A DNA stretch of 64,000 nucleotides, taken from positions 1 through 64,000 of the forward strand of contig NZ_JAHESC010000009.1 of NCBI RefSeq assembly GCF_018598185.1, written 5' to 3'. Position numbers and translations under genes: made by a program. Shown in pieces: positions 16,166 to 26,200 of the stretch. The stretch is from Dawidia soli (GTDB lineage Bacteria; Bacteroidota; Bacteroidia; Cytophagales; Cyclobacteriaceae). The notes beneath the pieces were generated by a model, which saw only the letters and a list, made by a program, of their open reading frames with translations, made no database searches and had not been told where the DNA came from. Within the stretch, counting starts at the first letter, position 1. Every line of letters begins with the position of its first letter.

Positions 16166-16651
16166 CTAACTTTTGCCAGGATCGACGATCATCGGCAATG
16201 CCGCGTAACGAGCCTCTTCCGGACTTACACGCTTCATGCCCAGCAGGCCGCCTGACGACGACGCGATGCGGCTCGCCAGGTTCTTCAACATGGTATAATA
16301 GGCGGAAGCAAAGACACGGTCGAGCTTGGGCCAAAGCTGGTTCAGGCCCTGCAGCTCTTCCACGATCAGCGGCGTGCGCTGCGTAGACTCGTACGGATAG
16401 CTTTGAATCAGGATCTTGATCTTATCTTCGAAGTCTTCCGCCATGATGGTGAAGAATCCCGAAAGCACCGAGGCGCTTTCTTTTTGTTTACGGGCCACGG
16501 CAATCGCCTCTTTGATCTCTTTCCGGTCAATGTGGCCATCGGCGCCGGCCACCAGGATACACACCAGCACCGGTGCGCGCAAGATCAGCTCAGCTTCAGC
16601 ATCTGTTAGTTTATCGAGCTGCGGAATCATAGGGAATGTTAACGTACTCAT
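16166..16651 (-). CDS. TerB-like helical protein of unknown function
   Basis: A 161-residue soluble protein. Residues about 18-60 read LTDAEAELILRAPVLVCILV, then AGADGHIDRKEIKEAI; the ADGHIDRKE segment is the acidic loop typical of TerB/DjlA-type domains and resembles an EF-hand. The rest is helical with no catalytic motif. TerB-like domains often bind metals or membranes, but no role can be fixed from sequence. It precedes the rhomboid gene in the same direction with an 86-base gap. A weak promoter candidate lies about 115-145 bases upstream. Confidence 0.6.
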   Translation of the reverse strand: MSTLTFPMIPQLDKLTDAEAELILRAPVLVCILVAGADGHIDRKEIKEAIAVARKQKESASVLSGFFTIMAEDFEDKIKILIQSYPYESTQRTPLIVEELQGLNQLWPKLDRVFASAYYTMLKNLASRIASSSGGLLGMKRVSPEEARYAALPMIVDPGKS

Positions 16652-16764
16652 AAGTCGTACCCACTAAACCCAATCACCGTGCCAGTACATCACAACGTCG
16701 TTTCCAGGCCGTAGGCGCGTTCCGACACCAGGCATCAGTGCCCAGTATCGGACGCGGTATCCCA

Positions 16765-16796
16765 TAAAGGTAACTGTTCATTAGACACATATCAAG
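16765..16796 (-). promoter_or_regulatory. Weak promoter candidate for the TerB-like gene
   Basis: The minus strand has CTTG (16796-16793), a 20-base spacer and TACCTTTA (16772-16765), each one mismatch from the TTTG/TAnnTTTG consensus. It lies in a 260-base divergent gap between the TerB-like and sigma-54 regulator genes; I see nothing else clear in that gap. Confidence 0.3.
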
Positions 16797-16911
16797 CGCC
16801 TTTTTATCTCGGGTAAACGAAAAAACCAGGGTTTTTCAGGGGGTGATTACAATTACCGTCTTTGGCTGTTGCCGTATTGCAGGTTATATTTACTTTTTGA
16901 ACTCGTAGCCC

Positions 16912-18273
16912 ATGTACGACAAAGACCCCGTAAAAATTTTTGTAGTCGAAGACGATCCGGCTTACACCAAATTTCTCAAATACGTCCTGGAATTAAACCC
17001 CGATTATGAAGTAGAGTTCTATACATCCGGCAAGGATTGCCTGGCCAACCTGTATAAGAACCCTGCTGTCGTAACCCTGGACTATTCTCTGCCCGACATG
17101 CCGGGCGAAAAGGTGCTCAGCCAGATCCGGGGCCATGACCCCAATATCAATGTCATTATCGTTTCGGCGCAGGAGAAGATCCACACCGCGGTGGAACTGC
17201 TCAAATCCGGCGCGTATGACTACATTCCCAAAGATCAGGAGACCAAGGACCGGCTGCTGAACTCCATCAACCATGCCCGGAACAAGACCTCGCTCATCCG
17301 CGAGATCGACCACCTCAAAAAAGAGATCTCTGAGAAGTACGAGTTTGAAAAGAGCATCATCGGCACCAGCCCCGCCATCAAACGCATTTTTGCGTTGCTG
17401 GAAAAGGCCGTCCAAACCAATATCTCCGTCAGCATCTCGGGCGAAACCGGCACGGGCAAAGAACTGGTGGCGAAAGCCATCCACTACAACTGCAAGCGCA
17501 AGAACAAACCGTTCGTCGCGGTCAACATTGCCGCCATTCCACGCGACCTGATCGAGAGCGAGCTCTTCGGTCACGAGAAAGGCGCCTTTACGGGCGCCGT
17601 AACGCGTCGCATCGGCAAGTTCGAAGAAGCCGAAGGCGGCACCATCTTTCTGGATGAGATCGGCGAGATGGACCCGAACCTGCAGGCTAAATTGTTGCGC
17701 GTATTACAGGAGCGCGAAGTGACCCGCATCGGCGGCAACCAGGTCATCAAATTGGATGTCCGGATCATCGTCGCCACGCACAAAGACCTGGCAGAAGAAG
17801 TAAAAGCCAACCGCTTCCGCGAAGACCTGTATTATCGCTTGCTGGGCCTGCCCGTCCACCTGCCGCCGTTGCGCGAGCGCGGGCAGGATGTGATCCTGAT
17901 CGCCAAACACTTCCTCGATCAGTTTGCGCACGACAACCAGCTGCGCAAATTCAAGATCAGCCCCGAAGCACAGGAAAAGCTGCTCCAGTACCCCTTCCCC
18001 GGTAACATCCGCGAATTGAAGTCGATCATCGAGCTGTCGGCCGTCATGGCCGAGGAGCAAGACATCCGTCCGCAAGACATCAGCTTCAACAGCACCACCC
18101 GCATGGAGTCGTTCCTGTACCAGGAAATGACCATGCAGGAATTTATGTACCGCATCATTCGTCACTACCTGAATAAATACGATAACAATGTGCTGGAGGT
18201 AGCACATAAGCTCGATATCGGAAAATCATCCCTGTATCGATACCTCAAGGAAATGGAGACGAGCGGTATATAG
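16912..18273 (+). CDS. Sigma-54-dependent response regulator (NtrC/AtoC family)
   Basis: A 453-residue three-domain regulator. The receiver (about 7-120) has acidic residues in VVEDD, phospho-Asp D57 and Lys K107. The AAA+ domain (about 145-380) has Walker A GETGTGKE (177-184), the sigma-54 contact loop GAFTGA (224-229), Walker B GGTIFLDEIGEM (242-253) and the arginine-finger region. A Fis-type HTH lies at the end (about 410-453, VLEVAHKLDIGKSSLYRYLK). It should activate sigma-54 promoters on phosphorylation. The hybrid kinase starts one base after its stop, so the two form an operon and probably a signalling pair. Confidence 0.93.
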   Translation: MYDKDPVKIFVVEDDPAYTKFLKYVLELNPDYEVEFYTSGKDCLANLYKNPAVVTLDYSLPDMPGEKVLSQIRGHDPNINVIIVSAQEKIHTAVELLKSGAYDYIPKDQETKDRLLNSINHARNKTSLIREIDHLKKEISEKYEFEKSIIGTSPAIKRIFALLEKAVQTNISVSISGETGTGKELVAKAIHYNCKRKNKPFVAVNIAAIPRDLIESELFGHEKGAFTGAVTRRIGKFEEAEGGTIFLDEIGEMDPNLQAKLLRVLQEREVTRIGGNQVIKLDVRIIVATHKDLAEEVKANRFREDLYYRLLGLPVHLPPLRERGQDVILIAKHFLDQFAHDNQLRKFKISPEAQEKLLQYPFPGNIRELKSIIELSAVMAEEQDIRPQDISFNSTTRMESFLYQEMTMQEFMYRIIRHYLNKYDNNVLEVAHKLDIGKSSLYRYLKEMETSGI

Positions 18274-18274
18274 G

Positions 18275-20197
18275 ATGAAGATTCAGCAGTACGTCAACAA
18301 AGGGTCGTTTTACAAAGCCGTAGTAGAAGATGGTTCCGATGTGATCTTTATAGTAGACTTCAGCGGAAACATCCGATACCACAATGCGTCGGCCTCACAG
18401 ACCCTGGGCTACCGGTCGAAGAGCCTCATCGGCAAAAGCTTTTTTGAGTTCATCCGCCCCTCTACCCTGGCCGAGCTGCAACAGAAATTCAAAGAAAGCC
18501 AGAAACGCGCCTATACTGAAAAGGTGGAGTTCCAGTTCCTCTGCCGCGACCAGACCTACCGCTTCCTGGAATTCAACGCCATCAACCTCAAACACAAAGA
18601 AGGCCTGCCCGGCTTCATCCTCGACTGCCGCGACATTACCCAACGCAAGAAGGACGAAGCCGAGCTTGTGCGGCTGCAAAAAGCCAAGGAACAGTTTCTG
18701 GCCAACATCAGCCATGAAATACGCACCCCCATCAACGGCATTGCAGGCATGGTAAACCTGCTGAGCCAGAACCCCAGCCCCGACGAGCACGAAACCTACC
18801 TGAACGCCATCAAGCACTCGGCCGAAAACCTGAAGGTGATCATCAACGACATCCTCGACCTGGCGGCCATCGAGTCCGGCAAGCTGCGCTTTGAGAAGAT
18901 CGCCTTTAACCTGACCGACCTGTTGCCGTCGCTGATCAGCACCTTTACCTACCAGGCCAAAGAAAAGAAGATCGCGCTCGCCTATGATATCGATGAGAAG
19001 CTGAACAAGATCCTGATGGGCGACCCCGTGCGGTTAAACCAGATCCTGATCAACCTCATCAGCAACGCCGTAAAGTTCACCCACACGGGTTCCATCCGCG
19101 TGCAGTGTACGGCCGAGCGTGAACAGCGCAAGGTCTGCTGGGTGCGCGTAGAGGTATCGGACACCGGTGTAGGCATACCCGAAGAAAAACTGGCCACCAT
19201 CTTTGAAAGCTTCAGCCAGGCGGACGAGAGCGTGACACGCCGCTACGGCGGCACCGGACTGGGCCTGACCATCGTGCGGCAGCTGGTCGAGCTCCAGGAT
19301 GGCAAGATCCATGTCGTCAGCAAAGAGCATCAGGGCTCGACCTTTATCGTGACCATCCCCTACCCCATTGGCCAGGTTAACGACATCATGCCGCAGATGC
19401 CGCGCCTCGACAAACCCCAGCCGTCCGTCAACACCTCACAGCTGCGTGTGTTGCTGGTGGAAGACAATGACATCAACCGGCTATACGCCAAGAGCATCCT
19501 CAAGAACTGGCAATGTTATATCGACGTGGCCGAGAACGGTCTGGTGGCCATCGAGAAGATCAAGAACAACGCGTTCGACGTCGTACTGATGGATGTACAA
19601 ATGCCTGTGATGGATGGCTACGAAGCCACCAAGGCGATCCGCCTGATGGAGCTGGCCTCTGAGCTGCCCATCATCGCACTCACGGCCAACGCTACCGTAA
19701 AAGATGTAGAGAAATGTTTTGCCGCCGGCATGAACGATTATCTGCCGAAGCCTTTTACGCCCGAAGATCTGTATCGCAAACTGTTTGACGATCTCAAAAT
19801 AAAACCCCTCAACCACCCGCGACCGCTCCCTGCGCTGGCGCCGGAACCCGAGGGCGTACTATACAACCTCTCCTACCTGCGCAATGTCTCCGGCAACAAC
19901 GAAGACTTTATACGTGAGATGGTCTCGACGTTTGTCCAGACCATACCGCCTGTGCTGACCGAAATGCAGAAGTGTCTTCAGGAAAAGGAATGGGTGCGGC
20001 TCTCCCGCCTCATCCACCAGATAAAACCATCGTTCATCCTCCTTGGCATCGATGCCCTGCGCGCCGACATCCTCTTCATCGAAGAGAACAGCAAAGCCGA
20101 AACGAACCTGTCCAAGGTCACACAGATGACCAAGACGTTCATCGGCCGCTGCAACGTCATCTTGCCACAGCTCTCCCGTGACATCCTCCTGGCCTAG
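18275..20197 (+). CDS. Soluble PAS-containing hybrid histidine kinase with receiver and HPt domains
   Basis: A 640-residue multidomain kinase with no membrane helix, so it senses a cytosolic signal. In order: PAS (about 12-125, SDVIFIVDFSGNIRYHNASA to CRDITQRKK); HisKA with phospho-His H147 (FLANISHEIRTP); HATPase_c with the N, G1 and G2 boxes (ILINLISNAVKF, DTGVGIP, GGTGLGL); receiver (about 388-505) with D440 and K492; and an HPt domain with H581 in IHQIKPS. The HPt motif lacks the usual Gly after Lys. H147-D440-H581 could relay phosphate to the adjacent sigma-54 regulator (inference). A bidirectional terminator follows. Confidence 0.92.
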   Translation: MKIQQYVNKGSFYKAVVEDGSDVIFIVDFSGNIRYHNASASQTLGYRSKSLIGKSFFEFIRPSTLAELQQKFKESQKRAYTEKVEFQFLCRDQTYRFLEFNAINLKHKEGLPGFILDCRDITQRKKDEAELVRLQKAKEQFLANISHEIRTPINGIAGMVNLLSQNPSPDEHETYLNAIKHSAENLKVIINDILDLAAIESGKLRFEKIAFNLTDLLPSLISTFTYQAKEKKIALAYDIDEKLNKILMGDPVRLNQILINLISNAVKFTHTGSIRVQCTAEREQRKVCWVRVEVSDTGVGIPEEKLATIFESFSQADESVTRRYGGTGLGLTIVRQLVELQDGKIHVVSKEHQGSTFIVTIPYPIGQVNDIMPQMPRLDKPQPSVNTSQLRVLLVEDNDINRLYAKSILKNWQCYIDVAENGLVAIEKIKNNAFDVVLMDVQMPVMDGYEATKAIRLMELASELPIIALTANATVKDVEKCFAAGMNDYLPKPFTPEDLYRKLFDDLKIKPLNHPRPLPALAPEPEGVLYNLSYLRNVSGNNEDFIREMVSTFVQTIPPVLTEMQKCLQEKEWVRLSRLIHQIKPSFILLGIDALRADILFIEENSKAETNLSKVTQMTKTFIGRCNVILPQLSRDILLA

Positions 20198-20212
20198 TCC
20201 CGGGTGCCGCAC

Positions 20213-20243
20213 AAAAAAGGGAAGGTCCTAAGCCTTCCCTTTC
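20213..20243. terminator. Bidirectional intrinsic terminator between the hybrid kinase and the giant surface gene
   Basis: AAAGGGAAGG (20216-20225) and CCTTCCCTTT (20233-20242) form a perfect 10-bp stem with a 7-base loop. A-rich and T-rich flanks allow it to serve both the rightward kinase gene and the leftward giant gene. Confidence 0.85.
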
Positions 20244-20264
20244 ATAATCCTTATCGGGTGGTGC

Positions 20265-23200
20265 TTAGTTCAACACCACGATCTTCGTATAAAGCACTGC
20301 CTTGCCACCGGCTTGCACCGACAGCACATAGATACCGTTCGGCAGCGAGCTGATATCCAACGCCTGCGGCACCGCCAGATTGCGATTCACCATGCCATCC
20401 AATACCGTAACACCCCGTTGGTCTACCACTTTCCAGCTGTAGTCCCTTTCCAGCCGCGTGCCGGTAAAGAGGTTGAGCTGCTTCGACGCCGGGTTAGGAT
20501 AGATCTTCAACCTGGCCAGGGCCGCTGTGGCCGGGTCGTCGGGCAGGCCGACCGGCTCCGACGCCGTCTTCGTTTCTTCAATCTTCACGATCTCCGCTTG
20601 CAGAATGTGGCGTGACGCTTTATCCTGGGCAAAGGCCAGCAATGACAGGCTGTCACCGTTCACGATCGGCACCGTAATGGGGTATTCGACTGTCCGCGTA
20701 TATACCTTTCCGACCTCCAGCGGCTCGTTGATCAGGAACCCTTCCGGCCCGAACAACAGCTTGCGCAACGAGTTCCGGTTATAGCGCCCGCTCGTACCGA
20801 TCTCGATGCCATCTTCCACCAGCGCGGCCTGTAAGATCATGGGCGGAGTAAAGGTATGCTCTTCGTCGATAAAGGTATAGCTGATAGTAGCCCGCAATAC
20901 GTTTGCCGGCGCCGTCGGATCGATCACAATCCCGATGCGGAACGACGGCGACTCCAGCGATCGTCTATCCAGCTCCCGATCGGTGATCTTGTCGTATGCC
21001 CCCGTGAAGTCCACATCGTTATAATACTGTCCAAAGATCCCATCCATGACAGCCAATGGCGGCTGCGAAACGCCGTAGAGCTGACTCCGTACCGCCGGGT
21101 CTGTGGTATTGTCAACGGCGATCTGGTCAAACCCTGGCGTCGGGAGATGGTACTGAAGCTTGATGTGGTCCTTCGGGTTCAACCGGTTGATAAAATCATC
21201 GGCCGCCAGGCTCGGCTGACTGGCATTGTTGGTGAAGTGTTCCACCAATACATTCCGCTCCTTCTCACCGATATAGATATCATCAAAGGCAAAACCGTTC
21301 AGGATCCGGCCCCGTTCGTTGTCTTCATTCGCACCGAAGGCAATGCGGAACACGACGGTGTCTTTCGGCAAGGCGTTCAGATTATAACGACCGTTACGCC
21401 AACCGTTGGCCGTGTCGGTGGTATCCGTCCAGGCAAAGTTATCCTGTCCGCCCGGCTTGCCGCTCAGGTTCGAGCCGTTATACCAATCAATACCCCAACG
21501 GTCTTCGGTACCTACCACGCGCCAGGTTTGTCCACCGTCGGACGAGTATTGCAATACGGCGCCGTCAAAGTTCTTCTGGGTATCCGACCAATACCGGATG
21601 GACGCCATCGGCCGCTCCAGCGCGCTCAGGTTCACGCACGGGCCGAGAATATACGAGTCTTCGTTACCGTAATAGGTACTGTAATAAGGCGATGCCGCCG
21701 GATCGGGATTACCCCCCGTCCACCAGGCATTGTCGCCCGAGAAAGCCCCGTTGATCTTATTACCATTCGGCGTACCAAATACCCAACTGGAAGGATTCCC
21801 AGTCTCTACCTTGATCCAGGCCCCGGCACCGTCTTCAAAGTCTGTCTGATAGCCGTCTGCCGATACAGGCAAATGATAATCGAGAATGTATACGGCGATG
21901 GTCGTATCTTTTTCACACCCTACATCCGTGCGTACCCGCAAATTCACCCGGTACGTTTGGAATGCCTGGTATTGGTGACTTGGGTTTTCATAAGTACCCT
22001 GCGTGTGGCCGTCGTGTGTGCCGGCCGGAATGTTATCGGCCCCTTCGCCGAAAGGCAATACATAACCATCGTCAAAGGTCCAGGAATATTCCTCGATAGA
22101 ACCCAGAGCGATCTCCGACCGGCTGCGGAACTTCGTCGCCTCGCCGCTACAGATCTTGGTCCAGGTGAAGTCCACCTTCGGCTTGGTACCGATGAAGATC
22201 TGCTTCTCCGTCATCGCCGTACAGTTCTGATCCGTCTTCACCGTCAGGGTCACATGGTAGTATCCTTCGCGGCTATACTTCCATTTCGGATGTTGAATCG
22301 TCTTCTTAACATCGCCATCGTCAAAATCCCACTCCCACCCATTGATGGTACCATTAAAGGTGTTGTTGGGAATGGTCGACAGATCGGCAAACGCCACAGA
22401 ATCTGTAACGCACGAGTTGTTAGCACCGATCACGGCCTGCGGCGACGCGTTGATCACGATCCGCTTCAGCATCGTATTGGTCGCGCCCACGGCGTTGGTA
22501 TAGGTATATTCTACAAAATATTCACCCGCCAATAAGCCATCGGTATTGATGTATTGTCCCGCGGCATCCGAACCCAGGATCCCCGGCGTCAGCGGGCTGG
22601 CAAAACCTGTCGGTACCGAACCCGTACCCGCCGGCGGATCGCCCACCAGGCGTGCTTTGCCGACGTTCGTACAGATGCGAGGCTCTGCGCTGAAGTCCGT
22701 CAGGCCGGCGCCGACCTGGATACCAAAGTCTATATCCGTCAGCGGGTTGACAATGACCGTCTGGCTTACCGAGCCCACACAGCCGTTGGCGTCGGTAAAT
22801 GTATAGGTAATGACATTGATGCCGATGTTGGCATGCTGCGGATCGAACCACGAGGTCCCCGCCTGGATCCCCGGACCGGTAAACACCCCGCCGGGCCCTT
22901 CCGGAAATCCCTGCAGCACTTCAATATCGTCGTTCTCGGCATAGGCCGGCTCCAGGCCGAAAATAGAAGGCTTGGGCAAGCGGTTGATCGTCACGGCAAC
23001 CTGGTCGGACACCGCCGTACACGGGCCGCCCGCATCCGGGTCGTTGCTGGTCAGCGTAAAGAAAATGTGACCGGCAATGCTGTCGGCTTGCGTCGGCGTA
23101 TAGAGGGCCTGGAGGTCGTGCACGTCGGAATAGCGCACCGGGTCGCCATCACCGCCGCTCCACGTTGTCTGGCCGGCAGAACCATTCATCGTGCCGTTGA

Positions 23201-26200
23201 GGTGTACAACGTCGTTCTCACAGATCGCAAAATCCGCACCGGCGTTGACCTTGGCCGACTCTTGTACAAATACATTCACCTCGTCATACACCGCGGTGCA
23301 AGGGCCGGGTCCGTCGGGGTCGTTCGCCGTCAGGCGGAAGATCAGTGTCTGGTTGATGTCGGCGGGAAGGGACGTGGTATACGGAGCATTCACCCGCATA
23401 TCCGTCGTCACACTGCTGACCGACAGCGAGCCGGCCGCGCTGACAATGCTCCACGCACCGTTCACGGCACTGCCCGCGAGCATACCGGAAAGATCGATGC
23501 GATTCGGCTCGCACACGACGTAGTCCACCAGCGGCACGATCCGTGCGCGGTGATTGAAGAAGATCATCAGGGTATCGGTCTTGGTTGTACACGGCCCGGT
23601 TAGGTCGGGATCGTTGGTGATGAGGTATAACTTCACAAACCCGCGGGCTACGTCGCCAACCACGGCCGTATACGTGGCCTGTACTTCTTTCAACGTCGTC
23701 GTGGTGCTGGCGGAAATTGAGCCATCGCCCGTCTTGATAAACCAGGTACCATCGGAGGCACCGCCACCGATGGTTCCCGTCAGCGGAACCGTCATCGGCA
23801 TCACCTCGGCCTCGCATACCGAGAAATCCGCCCCGGCATTTACCGTCACCGCCGGGTTCACCGTCACGGTCACGGTAGACGAAGGGCCTGTGCAGCCGTT
23901 CGCCAACGGGTAAATGGTATACACCACATGGCCCACGGAAGCGTTGGTCGTCGTCAGCAGCTGGTCGATAACCGACCCATCACCGCTTGCGGCACCCGCA
24001 ATGTTGGTCCCCGGCGCAGCGGTCCAGGTGAACGTCGTACCCGACACATTCTTCGGTGCCGGCAAGATGCTGATCTGGGCACGTTCACCGCTACAGATCG
24101 TAACATCGTCCGCTTGTGCCGACGGCAACGGCTTCACATGCACCACCAGGTTGGCTGAGGGCCCGGTACAGCCGCCCACATCCGGCGTGAATACATATGT
24201 GATGATGCCGACGGCATTGCCCGTATTGACCGGCATGTGCGACAATGCACCGCTGCCGGATGCCGGCACACTGGCCGGGTCGATCGGCCCGGTAAACGTG
24301 CGCGTCCAGGTAAAGTTTACGCCGCTCACGGCCGATGTCGGCGTAAAGCTCAGCAGCTCGCCGCTACACAGCTGACGGGTCAGGTCTGTCGGTGGATTAT
24401 TGATAGCCGGCACCGGCTTCACCGTCACCGTTACGTCGAACGGCACGCCGGGACAGTCGCCGGAATAAGGCGTGATCTGGTACGTCACCGTTCCGGTATT
24501 AACGCCGTCGGTGGTCGTCAGCACCTGGCGGATCACGTTGCCGGCACCGGCCGCGGCACCACTAACGTTGCTGGTACCCGCCGCCACCACGGTCCATGTA
24601 TAGGTCGTACCCGCCACATTGTTGGGATTCGATATCGCTACCGACGTGGGTTCACCCGAGCAGATCGTCTGACCGTCGGCATACGCTGTCGGCTTCGGGC
24701 GAACAGCGACCACATAGTTCACGGCTGTTCCCGAACAGCTGCCCGCCGTCGGTGTAATCTTATAAATAACAGCGGCCGCGGTATTGCCGGTATTGACCGG
24801 CGTATCCGTGATCGCACCGTTGCCGGTAGGCGTCACACCACTCAAAGAACCTACCACCGTTGACTCCCAGGTAAAGGTCGTACCCGGTGTGATGGAAGCG
24901 GTCGGTAAGAAGTTCAACGCCGTGCCGCTGCAGATCTCCGTCACCAGGGAAGACGGCGGATCGGTAATGCTCGGCTGCGGGTTAACCGTAACCGTAACAT
25001 CTACAAAGTTGCCGGTACAGCCATTCACGTGCGGGGTGATGCGATACGTTACAGTACCGGGATTGACACCATCGACCGAAGTCAACACCTGCCCGATCAC
25101 CGATCCATCCCCGGCGGCCTGCCCCGATACATTCGAGAAAGATTGAACCACCCACGTATATCCGGTACCAGTCACACCGTTGGGGTTCGTAATCGCAACG
25201 TTCGTAGCCGTGCCCGAGCAGATCGATTGAGGCAAAGCTGCCGCGATGGGCAAAGGGGTCACCGTTACGTGCACGGCAAAACCCGGTCCTGCACATCCGG
25301 ACGCTACCGGTTGGATCAGGTACGTTACATGGCCTGTACTGACACCGTCCGTGACGGACAGCGGTTGTGCGATGGTCGACGTGCCGCCACCGGCCGAAGC
25401 GCCCGTTACATTCGTAACACTCTGCACCGTCCAGGTATAGGTCGTACCGGCAACATTGTTGGGATTCGTAATGACGAGGTTGGTCGTCTGCCCGGTACAG
25501 ATCGAAGCATCCGCGGCAAACGCGGTCGGTTTCGTGCGAAGGGTCAGCGTGGCGGCGTCACTGGTCAGCGTCGAGCAGGTACCGGTGATCTCCACCGAGT
25601 ACTCGGTACCGTCCAGGGCCAGCGGAATATTTGCGAGGGTCAGCGTCGCAGTCGTCGTGCCGCTGAAGACACCGCCATCCGACAGATAGGCAGAACCCTG
25701 CTTCCACCGATACGTCAGGCCTGCGCCGATCGCCGCTACCGTAAACTGTGCGCTGCCGTCCTCGCAGACATCTGCGTCTGCCGGGTGCGCTGTTATGCTC
25801 ACCTGATTCTGAATGGTCAGCACGGCGCTGTTGCTCACCGCGGGCGGCTCGCAGGCACCGCGCACAATCGCCCGATACAGATAGCCATGATAGGAATACG
25901 GAGCGCCCGTAAGCTTCAGCACCGCGGTTGTAGCGTCGCTGTAAACACCACCGTCGGCCACCGCGGTATAGCTCACGCCACCGTTGGTACTTACCTCCCA
26001 GCTATAGGTTGGCGCCGTCGTGCCCGTCGCCACGACGGTAAACGAGGCATTCCCCCCTTCGCATACCGGCACGCTGTTCGAAGGCTGCCCTACGATAACA
26101 GGCTTATGCTGTACTGTCAGCGCCGCGGCCGTGCTTGTCGTGCCAGCACAGGTACCACCGATCTCGACAGTATATTGATTTCCATTAAATCCGAAAGGCA

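Noticed and set aside
16080-16334. N-terminal extension of the rhomboid protein from a TTG at 16334
   Set aside because: It overlaps the TerB-like gene and adds 85 Arg/Gly-rich residues unlike rhomboids; ATG 16079 gives a normal core rhomboid.
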